DNA of 64,000 bases from Turbatrix aceti (GCA_963969345.1 OZ017769.1:7939725-8003724), one strand, 5' to 3'; shown: positions 1 through 12,785, numbered from the stretch's first letter. Program-made: numbers and translations. Notes: generated by a model not told the origin, from the sequence alone.

Positions 1-809
1 TGACCCACTTTCATTTGTCTTATCCATTGTACGTATACGTGAACGTTTCGCCTGGTTTTTGCTTGGTTTTTGCAAATAAAACGAAACTTGAAAAAAGGGT
101 GCGCGATCGGTCGGGAATGTGCCGGAATTGCAACAGCGTTTAGCCGGCGGACTTGAAAGACAGAGGCGGTTTAAACCACTCCACGGGGTTGTACCGGGAC
201 GTATTATATAGTACTTTGCACGTCTGACCGCTTTGAATACTCCCCACCGCTGAAAAAGTCGCGCGGAGGATCCCAATGAACTCCAAAGGTCTCGTGACAT
301 TTTTTATGTCGCCCTATAAAGTTTTTTTTTGTATCTATCTTTTGCAGTTTTATTCGTGGTATCTCTAAAATAAATCTGCACGCGATGTTTTGCGTCGTTT
401 TGTGTTGTCTGGAAAAAAATTGATAGGCGACGGGAAATTTTTCTGGAGGAGGTGCCAGGTGCAGCGTGCGAGCGATTGTTACTGTATTCTGGCTTCCTCG
501 GCGATCATCCACGGAACGAGAACGCCGGCTTATTAGACGCGTCTGTTGCATGCATTTTTTTGTTTAAATCCTTGCAATCGAGGATAATGTGTCTGGAAAA
601 GAATAATAATGTGCCTGAGTTCGTATTTTGTTTTTGCACGCCATTTTTTTCTTTTTTCCTGCAAAAATACTGAATTTATCGAGGGCTGTCGAATTTTTCT
701 TCTTTTTTCATTTTTCAGGGTCAATGTATTTAGATTTGAGTGGATGCGGAAGCAAAGAGGTGAGTGAGGTGAGGTGGTCTTCGTGGCGCAGGTGTTGTCT
801 GTGTACCAA

Positions 810-843
810 AAAATATTTATTTATTTACATAAATAAATATTTT
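810..843. repeat. AT-rich perfect hairpin
   Basis: Two 14-nt arms (810-823 and 830-843) are exact inverted copies around a 6-nt spacer. The sequence is almost pure A/T, so it may simply be low-complexity DNA with cruciform potential. Confidence 0.6.
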
Positions 844-2300
844 CAGAAGGCGAAAAATGTGTTTTGTCCAAACGCGGAGCTTGCAGGCGTCTGCAGCGAA
901 GAAACCGACTCGTGACCGTGGTGGCACCATCAGCAACAGCAGCGACCTCTGGTGCCACAGGCGGAGGCAAATAACACCGGTTGTTGTCGCCAAACGGTAC
1001 GTGCTTTGTCTTATTAGTCGTTGTTGGCACCACTGACGGTTCTGTGAACCCGACTAGTTATTTATTTTGGAAGCCAACAAACAAGCGAATGAATGTCTGT
1101 CTCGTCTCGGCGAAGAAGACATCTTGCTACTCTTCTTCTTTTTTTATAGTTTTCGCAATTTCAAAACCGGCCCCGAGTCTTTTTTGCAGCTTGATGTGCA
1201 TAAATTAGATTGTAAAACTCAAAATACTCGAGGCGTACATAACGCCCGTTAAAATATGCAGCATGGGGAAAAGAATAAAAATTCTTTTTTTTTCTGCAAC
1301 GCTTCTGGCCCTCCCTAGTAAAAAAAAATTTTGCAAGTCGGCTGCTCTCGTCGTGCTCGGTTGCTTTTTTTGCAGAGATGTGATAATGCCCCTCTCCTCT
1401 GATTTTCTGCTTTTCGTCCGTGCCTAAAAAATTATGCACGACTCGATGGGCGGCTTGTTTACAGGCTTGCGTCCTGACAAGGGGTATACCAGAAAAAAAG
1501 AAATGCCGTCAGAAAAGTCCGGTCTCCCGGTTCGGTCTCTGGAGTCTTGGGGGACGTAAACAGCCCTGGACAGGGCTTTGGCTCTGTGTGCCGTTGTCCC
1601 AAGAACCCAGACAGGTTTTCTGGTTCTTGAGCCCATTTAATTTTTTGGGCGCGCCCCATTCAGCTCCGGAAGCCTGAAAAAAAACAGCGAGGACCCCGCT
1701 GTGTTTTGTGTTTTTCAAAAATCTTCTGTGTGTTTTGTACTGGACCGGAATTTACTCTGTGTTTGCGTTATTGTGTCGTTCGTTCATTCACCTCCACTCC
1801 GATCGTGACCCATGTTCACTGGGATCACAGCATGCAAACTGCCTGGAGGGACCTTCTGGGAGAGTGGAAGACAAGTTTTTGTTTGTTTGTTTGCAGTCGG
1901 GTAGTCAATCGTCTGTCGTCTGTCGTCTGGCAGCTCATCATCATCCGAGTCCAAAGCAGGTCCCCCTCCCCCTGATTGCAACTTTTGTCGTCGTGTTTGC
2001 ATGATAACCGTACCCAAACAGAGTGGAAATGGTGCTATGGTGCTTTTCCAGGTGTGCAGAGTGCATACCCGAATTTATTGCTGAGCCAGATTTGACCGCA
2101 CCGCAGAAAAATGTATGTATGTATTGAGTACGTGCAGGTTTGCAAGATTTTCGAAGGGTCGTCGTCGTCGTCGTAGTTCTCCACCCGCTCCAGAGCACTC
2201 CTGCGGGGCCTTTTGTTGTTTTTATGTATGCACCGGTGGACTCCAGAACACAGTTTTTTTCATCGTTCGACCATGCAACGAACCAAAGCTCATCTACCCC

Positions 2301-2336
2301 GAATTCGAATTTGAATTCGAACTTGAATTCGAATAG
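2301..2336. repeat. Simple repeat of GAATTC/TTCGAA units
   Basis: About 36 bp of alternating GAATTC and TTCGAA-like hexamers, in a stretch with no gene. It is an imperfect, self-complementary microsatellite. Confidence 0.7.
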
Positions 2337-5300
2337 AAATTATTTCGCAGAATGAATAGTGTTTTCATGGTTCCACGTAATGAATGCTTTCAGAAATGTA
2401 TACTATAGCTATAGCACACTTTTTCCAAGCAAGCACTGCTGCAGTTATATTATTTATCTCCAGACACGCAGTAAACCCCCTAAATCCCCCCGGCACACCT
2501 CTTCCGGCAGGACAGCAGTGGCATTTGATACACGTCCAATGAGAAAAAAGAAAAGAAACCCAAGCCGCGTCTCAATGACTTATTTTGCATATTTTCTGCT
2601 GGTTCTGCACGATATTTTCCGTCGTCCCGTCGTCATTGTTGACAGATGGCCTCCTGCAGTAGTGCACGGTACTGGATTACGTTCCGTGTATGTTGTATGT
2701 TTTTTTTTGGAGAAGAAGTCGTCGTCGTCGTTCGTTCCCTCCGGGGAAAAGGTGTGGGGCCCGATGGGGTCTGATGGAATCCAAGCAAGGCGATGGATGA
2801 CTCACGCGCAATCTAACACCTTTCCCCCCTCGCGGAAGTAGATATTTATACTGTAAACGGCTGGGGTATCAGAGAGTGCACACCCGGTGACTAACGTAAG
2901 TACGAGCCATCTTTTTTTACTCTAATAACTCGAGAGTGGTTGTTTCTCTCGGGATTTATTATAACATTTGTCCATGAAAATGTCTGTGAACATTGTTTTG
3001 CACAGAACGCAAAACAGCTTTTCTGCACGGAACTCCAGGTGAGTGAGATTTATGGCCTTCGTGGATGTCTGTCAGGAGTCTTGATCGATCGTCATATTCG
3101 TTCTCGTTCTATGGCATGCATCGAGGAAGTCATTCGGTATACTGTAATTACAAATTTTTCAACATTTTCAAATTTTTCTCGTGCGTGTAAAAAATTTGTC
3201 TTGTCTGCCATTGGCAAAATTCTCTGCGAAAAAAAAGTTGAAAAGTTGGTCCTGCACGGCTGTTACGTTCGTGCAGAGTCCATCCTGGCCCTGGGCTGCT
3301 CTCACGGTGTTGTGCTTTCATCCCGGCCGCCCGACGGCGGTGGCGGCGGCTCTCATTTCGATCTTGATAGGCCCCAGCCACAAGAGGGGGTGTAATTCGG
3401 AGGATGTGATGCGAGATTTTTCTGCAGACTCGTTCGTTCGTTATTTTTGCAGCTTTTTCCCGGACTGCAGTGTCAACAAACGAGGGAGGAGGGCACGCAG
3501 GCGGCTATTTCGAGTGGTGATTTCCTTTTACGCGCACACACACGCACGACGTTTGTGTTTGTGTTCGTTTTCCAAGCTCATTAGCCGGGAGCTTGCCGTG
3601 TTAGATGCATGTTTTTGGAGACTCGGCATGTTTTTGAGGACTCTAGGCATGCCCGCACATCCCTCCCCTCCCCTCCCCCCGGGGGGAAACTCAAACGAAC
3701 ACGCAAGACGACAGCTGGCATCTGCCAAAATTAGAAAAATTCATTTGTTGCCCCGACTGACTGGGCTGCCGACAGGATGTTGCTACCTCTCATCTCCCCG
3801 GCATGCCTGCAGGATAATCCTGCAAAAACCTGAAAGCACCGGACAGACAAGTGGCGACCAGCTAAGTATAACTAAATCGTTTGCTTCGCTGCTTTTTCTT
3901 CTTCTTCCACTTCCTTGCCGACGGGGTTATTGATAGCTCAGGCTAAATAATATCTCCCTGCGTTGGCCGGGAGCATCTCGCATCGCTCGAGGCTGGCTGT
4001 CTTTCAACGTAACGTGTGCCGCCGCTTGTCCTGTCTTCCTTGCATGTGGGCAGAACAACTTGACACTTCTCCCGACGACCGACGACGACCCCTCCTGGTG
4101 GTGTTGGCATGTACGCACGCGTTTTTTTTATTTTTTTTTCGTTTATCGTTTCGTTTTGCCCGCCTCGATCCAAGATGATGTCACCGGTGCCCTGTTTTCG
4201 TGCTTTCTTCCAAGTCATTTGCCTCGAGTGCACTTTTGCTGTGTGTTCTTCATTTTTTTGAGCTTCAATAGTACTTGAAGAAAAGTTTGGTTAGTTTATT
4301 TTTTTAACTTTCTTTCTGTTTTTCCGGGCTTGTGTCGACGACGTGCGTTGGGGCAAGGGTTCTTGATTTCTTCAGAGGGGTTCAATTTAATTTCATTTCT
4401 GGTGCACACTTTTTATTTGCAAAAAATCTAAGATCACCCTGTGGTAGCATAACTCGATTACCGGGAATGACTGCGTGCTCGCTGCCTTTTTCGGAGAACC
4501 GGGTGCTTGTGGCACTCCTCTGCAAATTGCCATGGCCGCTTGACGGTTTATGAAAATAAAATTTTTTTTTAACACAAGCATCGTATTTTTCTTTCCTTTT
4601 TTGTGCCGTGTGTGCTGACGTCGACTTTGCCCACGTCTATGTACAAAACTTGAGAGACCGCCCTAGTTTTTCGGATTACTTCTAAAAAATAATGTCAACT
4701 TGCATGAGACACTTTTCACGCAGAAGTTGCAGGAGCGAGCTGAGCTGTGTGTAGGATTAAATACCACTTTTGCAAAAATGCAAAATTTTTGTTTTTACAC
4801 GTTTTACGTGCAGTGCATTTTTATTACTCTGATTAAAGTGTCCCCTTGAGCGCCTCGCCTCGGCTCTGTTAGATTTGCTAAAGCCTGGGATAACGGATAA
4901 CGGGCGTATGTATAAATATCCCCGGCGAGCTGTCGATCGCCGTAAGCCCCGGACATTACAAAAAGCCGCTGCTCCGCTCGTCGTGCAAGCAGGCCGTTTG
5001 TAATCAGGATTGTAAGCAAGCAGCAAGAATTGCTGCGGCCGCGGGGCGTACGGGCGAGCGAGCCGCTAAGCCGTCAAAGAAGGCCTCGCGGATGGCCGGC
5101 GGTCGCTCGCGGGCTACTAGCAAGGGTTGGTTGCACCGTCTCGTCTCGGGCTTGCAAAGCGAGAGCGAGCGTGTTATTCTTTCGCTGCAAAAATTTTATT
5201 CGTTTTTGTTTGCAAGGAGAGGGGAATGAATAAATAAATGCGCGCTGCAAACGTGCAATTAGCGGTCGGTCGCCACGACCGACCTTGCCTTTTGCCTTGC

Positions 5301-8300
5301 CGCAAGCGGCGGCCGGCCCTCTGCGCAAGTTGCAAGTTGACGTTCGTTCTTCGTTGCAGAGGAGAACATTTTTTTTCTGCAAAAGAATTCTCTCCTCCTC
5401 CCATTAGTAGACGGCAAGGCAGGCAAAATAGGCCATAAAGAGCGGCGAGAGATGAGAAGATGACTATTACTTTATGCAGGCGCGCGTCTGGTTTTTGCAG
5501 AAGATATAAATCTCATCTCATCCGCCAGGCGGCAGCTGCTGCCACACCCAACTTTTGTGTGTTTTGATCCTTGATCTGCCCCAGATGCAGGCGAAATAGA
5601 AATCAGATACGACAACCCGGCGGACTGCTACCGGGAGGGGGACTCTGCACGTGGGCGACCCTTGAACAAGATATCCCTCCACCCCTCCTCCTCCTCGCCT
5701 CACGCGCTCATCGCTCTGTGCACTGTGCACCCACCTCTTCAGAAATCCAAAAACGATAAGGGATTGTGCAAAACTGTCTGTCGCTCTGCAAACGCAAAAC
5801 GTTGTCTTCGTCGTCGTCTTCGTCGTAGTTGCGCAGGAGGGCTGTTGTTGTGCAAACTTATTTGCGTCGTCCTCGATGGATGTTGGATGTTGGATGTTGT
5901 CGACAATCCCGTCCGTGTGTATTTGTGTGTGTGTTTGCGTCGAGGCGAATACGCAAAATCGCTCTCGAAGCGTCGAAGCGCTCCGAGGAGCAAAGCAGGT
6001 TGCGATGTTCCGTTCGCGTTCTCCTCTGTGAATCGTGAAACGTGAAACGTGAATCGTCACGTGCAGCCTTTTTGCAGATGTTTTTTTTTGTCTTTGTCTA
6101 CTGGCTTTTCCGCGTGAGTCTCTCCAGCCCGGCTTGATCGTAGTTCGTTGTTCGTTGTTCGGACGAGGGTAATCACGAGAAACCGGCGCCCGGGCGCTGG
6201 CCTTCTTTTTTTCTGCTGCAACGAACCAACCGTTGCTGATGGCCCTTGATGCTTAATCCGGCGTGACATCCCGTTTTTGCAGAAAAAGTTGAGTGGTCTG
6301 CTTCGGCAAAACACGCTTGTTAGACGCTGGTTTTGTCCCTCGGGATCAAAGAGTGCCAGTCATGAAGTTTAATCTTTGTGCAACTATTTTTAAAAATTTA
6401 TTTATTTAATGAAACAATTTTGTACAAAAACCGGAGGTTGCACGGATGAATGCGGAACCAGAAGTCAGTCGTCGCTCGCTCGCAAGTTGCGGGATTAGGA
6501 GATAGGATTGAATGATTTATTTTTATGCTCTCCTGTCTGCCCGGAGGGGATGGAGGATGAGACAGACGAATTTGGCGAAAACCCGTTCGTCTGCGACTTG
6601 ACTTTTATCTATTTGCGCGCGTTGAAGACCAACCGACCCCTGACGTGCCAGAAGCGATAAGCATCACCACCACCACTACCACCACTGCGCGCCGCCTGTC
6701 TCGCCTGGAGTATGTATGCGATGAAACAAACATTTTTGCAAATTAAATTGAAACTGGAGCACCGACTGAGATGACGCCACGAGATAACGCGCCACGCGGA
6801 TGTCATGTCTGCAGAACGTATGCGATCAGATGCATCGCGTGCGCAGACTTTCTACATAACTGTGCGCACTGATCCCGGTATATTTATCGATGGGCCCTTC
6901 GACGGGCGAGATGCTGCAGAGACTGACGTCGTGGCGGCGGCGGTGGTGGTGGTGGCTGTCATCGCCGGTCGCCGGTCGCCAGGTGCCGGAAGTGGTGTGC
7001 TGCGTGTTCATGCATCTTGCATCTTGCAGTTACCAAGCGACTTTTGCAGTGGCAGTGGCAGCGCATGTTTTTTGTCTGCAGACACCAAACGGCTGAAAAC
7101 CCACAGCTGCCTCTGGCGTCACTGTTTTTTTTTCTGTCTCGTGAATTTGTGCCAGACCTACTTTTTAGATACGTCGGTACGTTGGCCAGTTTCGTCACTC
7201 TTTTTCCTGGGAGCCTTTCTTTTCCAAATTTGTGCAAGAAATATTCAGAAGTACAATCTGCAGTCAGGTCGAAGCTGTGCCATCTTGCACGGCCACTTAC
7301 TTATGCGCCTCTTCGAAGGCCTCTCACTCAGCCACTTGTATGTATTCGTCTAATCGTTTTTTTCCATTTTTTTGACGATGATGAGTACGACGACGCCATC
7401 AGTATGGCGAGTCGTCGTCTGTAGGTTGATGTTGTCTTCCGGACCTGTTGGCCGGTTCTCGAGTCAGTCGAATTGCCTGGAAAAAACGGGAGACTGCTGC
7501 TTGCACAACAATGAGTTTCGCTCCGGTAGTATACCATGGACGTGATGGGCGGAGCCTTCAGTCGCTGATGGTGGGATTCTGCGTGTGCCACAAACGTACG
7601 TCGTACGTTATGTACACGCACTGTTGCCCCGTGTCTGGCCAGGCTGCAGCCTTTTTTGACAAACTCACATTGCAGCCGACTTTCGTTTCGTTTTGTTTCG
7701 TTTCCTTTCCTTGCCTTGCCTCCTGTTAGCAGAACGCATCCGGGGATGTCAACAAACGAGTACAAACGACGACGACGACGAGAACTCGTGGGATTGAAGA
7801 CACGCAGCAGGCGCGGCAACAGCAGCATCAGCAGCGTGAGCTGCTGTTGGTTGTCCGGGCCTTTTTCGGGCTTTTTTAGGAGCTGCAGCCAGCACGCGTG
7901 CCACCCAGGCCCCCGGGGGCCTCTTTCACCCCCACAAAAACGCCCAAAGAAGGTTGGGTCAACCGAGCAGGGCTTATGCGAGCCCCGGAGGCGATGTGTC
8001 ATTCGTCGAGTGGAAAAACCAACTGTGTTCTTTTTTTGGAAACCCACCAAGCCCCGCCGCATTCGTTGGTTTCTTCGTTCGTTCGTTCAGTCATTTGAGA
8101 TTTCTGTTTCATCTGGTTGGGTGCACTTCCATTCATTCATTTATTTGATTCTGTCTTGTTGCGTGTGTTAGCGTGTTAATTTTTTGCAAACGAGCCTTTT
8201 TTGTACCTGCCTGGAGGCACGTATTCCAAAACCAGCGAGGTCGGTCGCTCAAGGGCTTGTCTTTTTTTCTTTGCAGCAGCAGCAGCCAATGGCACGGAAA

Positions 8301-8562
8301 GCACTTGCCCCGGTTGCCAGAAGCTTCAGCAGCAGCAGCTCTGCAAAAATTCTTCTTTCTTTTTTCTGTGTCCCATTTTTTGCATTTCTCGGCAAAGGAC
8401 AGACTGACAGCTCAGTCAGCCCGGCCGGGAAGGAAAAAAGAGGAAAGGGTTACGGTGGCCAACCAAAGTGCCGCAGTCTCCGCCGCGAGCATTAAGGGAC
8501 GACGACTGTTATTTCTGCTGGTTGTGCTGCTGCTTGCTTTTTTCTGCAAAAACGATGAGCAA

Positions 8563-8583
8563 CAGCAGCAGCAGCAGCAGCAG
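8563..8583 (+). repeat. CAG trinucleotide repeat, seven units
   Basis: Seven uninterrupted CAG units. A shorter GCAGCAG block lies near 8275-8285. The surrounding frame is not credible coding sequence. Confidence 0.8.
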
Positions 8584-8654
8584 CGCTTGCGCGCGCGTTG
8601 CAGTACCCGAAACCGTTACCGTCACCGTCCGATTACCCCCCAAGCGAGCACGGA

Positions 8655-8666
8655 GGGGGGGGGGGG
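8655..8666 (+). repeat. Poly-G tract, 12 G
   Basis: An uninterrupted run of 12 G in non-coding DNA. Similar runs recur at 30855, 34933, 35083, 36490, 38206, 52420 and 63435, and a 15-C run lies at 62607. Confidence 0.8.
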
Positions 8667-9584
8667 CAATCAATCAACGCCCAATTGGAATCAGGCCGGA
8701 TAATAAGGCTCGGGGTCTCAAATCTGTTGCAATCATGGTCTGTCGAAGGAGAGGATTTGATTGTTGCTCCAGGTGTCCAGGTGCACGAGGCTGAGCCAGG
8801 TACATTTTTTTTTCAGTCACCTCAGAGCTCTTGAGCTCTCGGCGACAATCAGGGACTTCTCCACACCTTTCAACTCAAAAAACATAAAAAAAAAACAATG
8901 TTTTTGACAGAGTTGCACTGCTCAGCAAGAACATCTTTGTCAACTTCCTTCTGTCCTTGCTGGTTCGATTCCGGGTTTTCGTGTTTCCAGCTACTCTCTG
9001 TCTCCTCCCCTTCGAAGAGGCGTCGGGCCTCGCCGCGTTCGTTCATTTTTACGTGTTTTCTTGCTACTTCTATCATACTTTTGCTTTGCATTTGTCCTCT
9101 CTTTTTTTGTGTTTTCAAATTATCACAGACAGCAGTATGAGTCGTCTGCATGCCCGCGAGCTGTTTTGAGGGAGGGAGAAAAATAGTATTTCAAATGAGG
9201 TCGCCAGCGGTGCATGTGAAAGTGCCGTCGTCGTCGGCGTTTTCGTCCCCGTCGTCGCCGGCAGCGGCCTGTGCCCGTGCCACCTAGTCTGCACACAAAA
9301 TTGCCTGCTGCTGCTGCTGTTGCATTTTTGCTGGAAGGATGCTGCGTAAATTGTTGCTTTCTTGTAAACAGTCCTTGCTCGCTCCTACGTGCCCCGCGCG
9401 TGTGACCACACTGCGCTGTGTCATGTCTGGTTGGTTGGCATTTGCCATCGAATTTCTTTCTTTTTTTTTCTCTTTTTTTTTTGTTATCATCCACTGACTG
9501 ACTCTGACTTGACACCTTTTTTCATTTGTCACGCCGTCTTTTTTCCCCCATTTTTTCATTGTTGCCTCCGAAGGGCCCTCTGGC

Positions 9585-9951
9585 CAGGGTGGCGAAGAGG
9601 GGATTCCCATGGGAGTCCCATGGGAAATATCCCGGGAATTATCCCGGGATTCCCATCTATCACGGGATAATTCCCCACGGAATTTTGAAAATGCGCGATC
9701 CCGCCTAAAATATCACCGTTATTTTACGCAGGAGCGTGCTTTTTTCTTTCAAATTAGGTAAATGATTTTATTTTCATTGTTAATTTTATTACATTAATAA
9801 AATAAGTGTGTTTTTGGATATCTTTTTTGTATGAACATGTACTTTTTTAAACGTACCAATAAATACCCCCGGGGACTCCCATGGGACTCCCATGGGAATC
9901 CCATGGGATAATTCCCCTATTTCTAATTCCCATGGGAGTTTCGCCACCCTG
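9585..9951 (+). mobile_element. hAT-type MITE, copy 1 (367 bp)
   Basis: A non-autonomous element with terminal inverted repeats CAGGGTGGCGAA and TTCGCCACCCTG. It is flanked by an 8-bp direct duplication CCTCTGGC at 9577-9584 and 9952-9959. Termini of the CAGGG type with an 8-bp target duplication are the signature of the hAT superfamily. Just inside each end are several palindromic TCCCATGGGA units, plausible transposase-binding repeats, around an AT-rich core. No transposase is encoded. An internal open frame reads the same in both copies but is only the translated palindromes. Confidence 0.9.
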
Positions 9952-10220
9952 CCTCTGGCGACTGCCAAAAGCGGCGTAAGCGTGTGGCATGCATTATCGA
10001 CTGGTGCCATTCTTTTCCAGGGATCGAAGACGACGTGCTTTTGGTCGCTTTTGCAACGAAACAAACAAACTGCTTCTTTTTTTTCTTTTTTTTGCTTCGA
10101 ATCCATTTCAGAATTTTTGGCGGAAATTTTGGTGGTTTCCTTTTTTGTCCTTTTTTGCCAGCACTGTGGTTGGATGAAATTAGCGATAAGCAGAAATGTT
10201 GCCCGAAATAGGTATGTACG

Positions 10221-10587
10221 CAGGGTGGCGAAACTCCCATGGGAATTAGAAATAGGGGAATTATCCCATGGGATTCCCATGGGAGTCCCATGGGAGTCCC
10301 CGGGGGTATTTATTGGTACGTTTAAAAAAGTACATGTTCATACAAAAAAGATATCCAAAAACACACTTATTTTATTAATGTAATAAAATTAACAATGAAA
10401 ATAAAATCATTTACCTAATTTGAAAGAAAAAAGCACGCTCCTGCGTAAAATAACGGTGATATTTTAGGCGGGATCGCGCATTTTCAAAATTCAGTGGGGA
10501 ATTATCCCGTGATAGATGGGAATCCCGGGATAATTCCCGGGATATTTCCCATGGGACTCCCATGGGAATCCCCTCTTCGCCACCCTG
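10221..10587 (-). mobile_element. hAT-type MITE, copy 2, inverted (367 bp)
   Basis: The reverse complement of the copy at 9585-9951 over the full 367 bp. By eye I found one mismatch, near 10494. It has its own 8-bp target duplication, TATGTACG, at 10213-10220 and 10588-10595. Because that differs from the duplication of copy 1, this is a second, independent insertion and not one arm of a single foldback element. The copies are 269 bp apart and must be recent, given their near identity. Confidence 0.9.
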
Positions 10588-11087
10588 TATGTACGTATGC
10601 GCCAGATGTTTTGCTGATAATGAGTCCAGTTGGACGCTTTGAACCTGGGTTGTGCAAAATGCAATTGCGTGAGTGTGACCAGGAATTAGATAACTACAAC
10701 CCCGTAATCTGAATGTGCTGCAGGCGATGGATCTATGGTTTCGTCCGCATTGACTCATCCCTTGGATGGATTGACTTCCGCGTTCGACGGAGTATGACAT
10801 CGGATTTGGAAGCAGCAACAGCAGCTACAGCAGCAGTGGGAGCGAGCCACTGACGTACATGTTTCGTGTTGCGTTGTCTTGTCCCACTGCGAATTGATGT
10901 TTAATTTTTTGTGTATCTATGCCGGACTTGACAATTCTTCCCTTTTTTTCTCTCTCGCGTTCGTTCGTGTTCTGACAGCTTTTTCCCGATTCTTGGTGCG
11001 TGTAGCGTGCGTGTTTCTTTGCAACAAACTTTCTTCGTGCCCAGAAGAGCATCAAACTTGTCGGTATTCATTAACACAAGCCCCTCT

Positions 11088-11097
11088 CATTTTCCAG
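11088..11097 (+). promoter_or_regulatory. Candidate 3' splice or trans-splice acceptor before the F-box gene
   Basis: TCATTTTCCAG ends at 11097, 51 nt before the chosen start codon. It fits the nematode acceptor consensus. It could accept a spliced leader or a distant 5' exon. The frame stays open from 11098 to the ATG, so extra N-terminal residues cannot be excluded. Confidence 0.5.
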
Positions 11098-11148
11098 CTC
11101 TCCGTCTCCCTGGATGATCATCTTGCAACGCTGCAGCAATCACCAAGC

Positions 11149-12785
11149 ATGACACCGTCGCTAGACGCGTTGCCGGACAGCGTCGTGCGTCGCATCACGA
11201 CGCACCTCTCTCCAGTCGACCGAATTCGTCTGTCTTCTGTAAATCGTAGATTTTCGAGGCTGCTTTCCGTCTGGAACGATGTCGCTATCGAAATCCGCCA
11301 CGACGCGTTCCGCGAGTCGCCGCGCTGCCTCCTCGATACCATCGGCGGAAGGCGCGTGTCCACCGAGAACGGCCCAGTCGCCAGGATCGGATTCCCGCTG
11401 CCAATGGTCGTGGCAAAGGCTGTGAAGACGACCTACCACGTCTGCCTTACCGACAGCTACGGTCGCGTGTCTCGTATCCGGACGACCAATGACAGGACCG
11501 CTCCGAAGGTCCTCAAGCTCCTGCTCAACCGGCTGCCCTACCTTCAGGAACTCACGCTCTGGGAAGCGTGTCTCTCGTCAGATTTTGCCTCTACGGTGGC
11601 CAAGATGGACCGAATACAGGTTCTGAGGTTATGGAATTGCTCCAGATATTTCGACAAGAAAATGTGAGTTTTGTGTTTTTTTGGAATTTTTTTGTGCACT
11701 GGGAAGCACTTGATTTTTCACTTCCCAGAACATGTTGAAACTGGTTCTGATTTTTTTGATTTGTTCATTTTTTTCTTTGCAGACAAAATGACAAGCTGAT
11801 CCGCTCCCTCTTTGGCCTACCCCGGCTCCACAGCCTGCTCATCCTCGACTCAACCCCCGCAGGTGCGTCGTCTTCGACCTGCAGAGCGAGTCTCTCCCGC
11901 TCCCTCGTCTCCGCGATCCGCGGCCCGATCGAGAACATCCAGCTCACAGGCATGCACGTTCCTCTACGGTCCCTGGAAACGCTTGTCGACCTCCTTGGCC
12001 CCACTCTGCAGCGACTCTCGTTCGGCTGCACCTTTGGCAAGGAATCCAAGAGACTCGCCTACCTCCGGGTCCTGCAGAGCGCGTCGCACGTCAACGACCT
12101 CGACCTGCCGCCTTTCATCTTCCACCTCGGCGAGATGCCGGTGCCGGACGGAGTCGTGCAGCGCCTCTTCGAGAGCCTACCCCTCCGGGCGCTCGGCTTC
12201 CGGCACTACAACAGCAGCGTGCTCTTCCGCTTCATCGAGTACCAACTCCCGCTCAAGATCAAGATCCTCCGCGTGTACCACAACGCGAACAGGATTCCAA
12301 ACTTTGCGCAACTCGGTCAGGAAGAGCCAGAACCCCTCCCGCCGCCGAAGAAGTCCTCGATCACGTCCAAGTACTCGATTCTCAGCGCGTCGCACAGTTC
12401 AATCGGCTCGAACGAGAATAACAACAGCTCGTCGACGAGTACCGCGCCTCTCGCCACGACCACCACAACCAGTGCTTCTTTTGCGGGCCAGAAGCAGCAG
12501 TCCACGCTCGCGCTTCGAAAACTCACCATTTTCTCCATCGAGGAGGCCAAGCGCAAGAACCAGCGCCTCAGACGCCGCACGTATAACACGGTCGAGGTCA
12601 TCTACACGCAGGAGTCTCAGAACGCGCAGGAGATCCTCGGCCGGATGGCGGAGCCCATGCGTTCGCCCCACGTCTACTCCAAGTCGGCGAAGCGCGAGAT
12701 GCGCGTCATCAAGGGCGACCTCGTCCGACCCATCCCGCTCGCTTCGCTCGGCATGGAATCCGACTACGAGGACTGGGACGAGTGA
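11149..12785 (+). CDS. F-box protein
   Basis: Two exons, 11149-11663 and 11783-12785, joined by a GTGAGT...TTTGCAG intron of 119 nt, give 505 residues. An F-box lies at about residues 4-45 (LDALPDSVVRRITTHLSPVD, then IRLSSVNRRFSRLLS). The middle has leucine-rich, LRR-like segments such as LLNRLPYLQELTLWEACLS and VDLLGPTLQRLSFG. The tail is Ser/Thr-rich (NNNSSSTSTA) and ends in acidic DYEDWDE. Known family role: an F-box binds Skp1 in an SCF ubiquitin ligase while the C-terminal part binds substrate; the substrate here is unknown. I chose the ATG directly before the F-box, although the frame is open to 11098. The 3' end converges on the next gene. No orthologue recognised. Confidence 0.8.

Larger units (their letters stand above)
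1..11097. other. Long non-coding, T-rich region left of the F-box gene
   Basis: No reading frame here looks like a real exon: the open frames are short, low in complexity and recognisable as no family. The + strand has many T runs followed by GCA or GCAG, as do the sense strands of the long hmr-1 introns. I therefore suspect this is the intron or 5' leader of a + strand transcript, perhaps of the F-box gene, but no upstream exon could be picked out. It holds two hAT-like MITEs (listed separately), CAG and GAATTC simple repeats and one poly-G tract. I saw no convincing tRNA, rRNA or spliced-leader RNA gene. Confidence 0.5.

Noticed and set aside
5518..6060. 180-codon minus-strand frame
   Set aside because: Composition is low-complexity (TKTTTKTT, RRGGGG), with no splice context or homology; judged chance.
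8961..8971. GGTTCGATTCC resembling a tRNA B box
   Set aside because: No A box or cloverleaf can be formed in the preceding 50-60 nt, so it is probably chance.
9789..10383. Two 163-codon frames with identical N-terminal and C-terminal parts
   Set aside because: They are the two inverted MITE copies read through the spacer. The shared residues are translated palindromes, not a gene.
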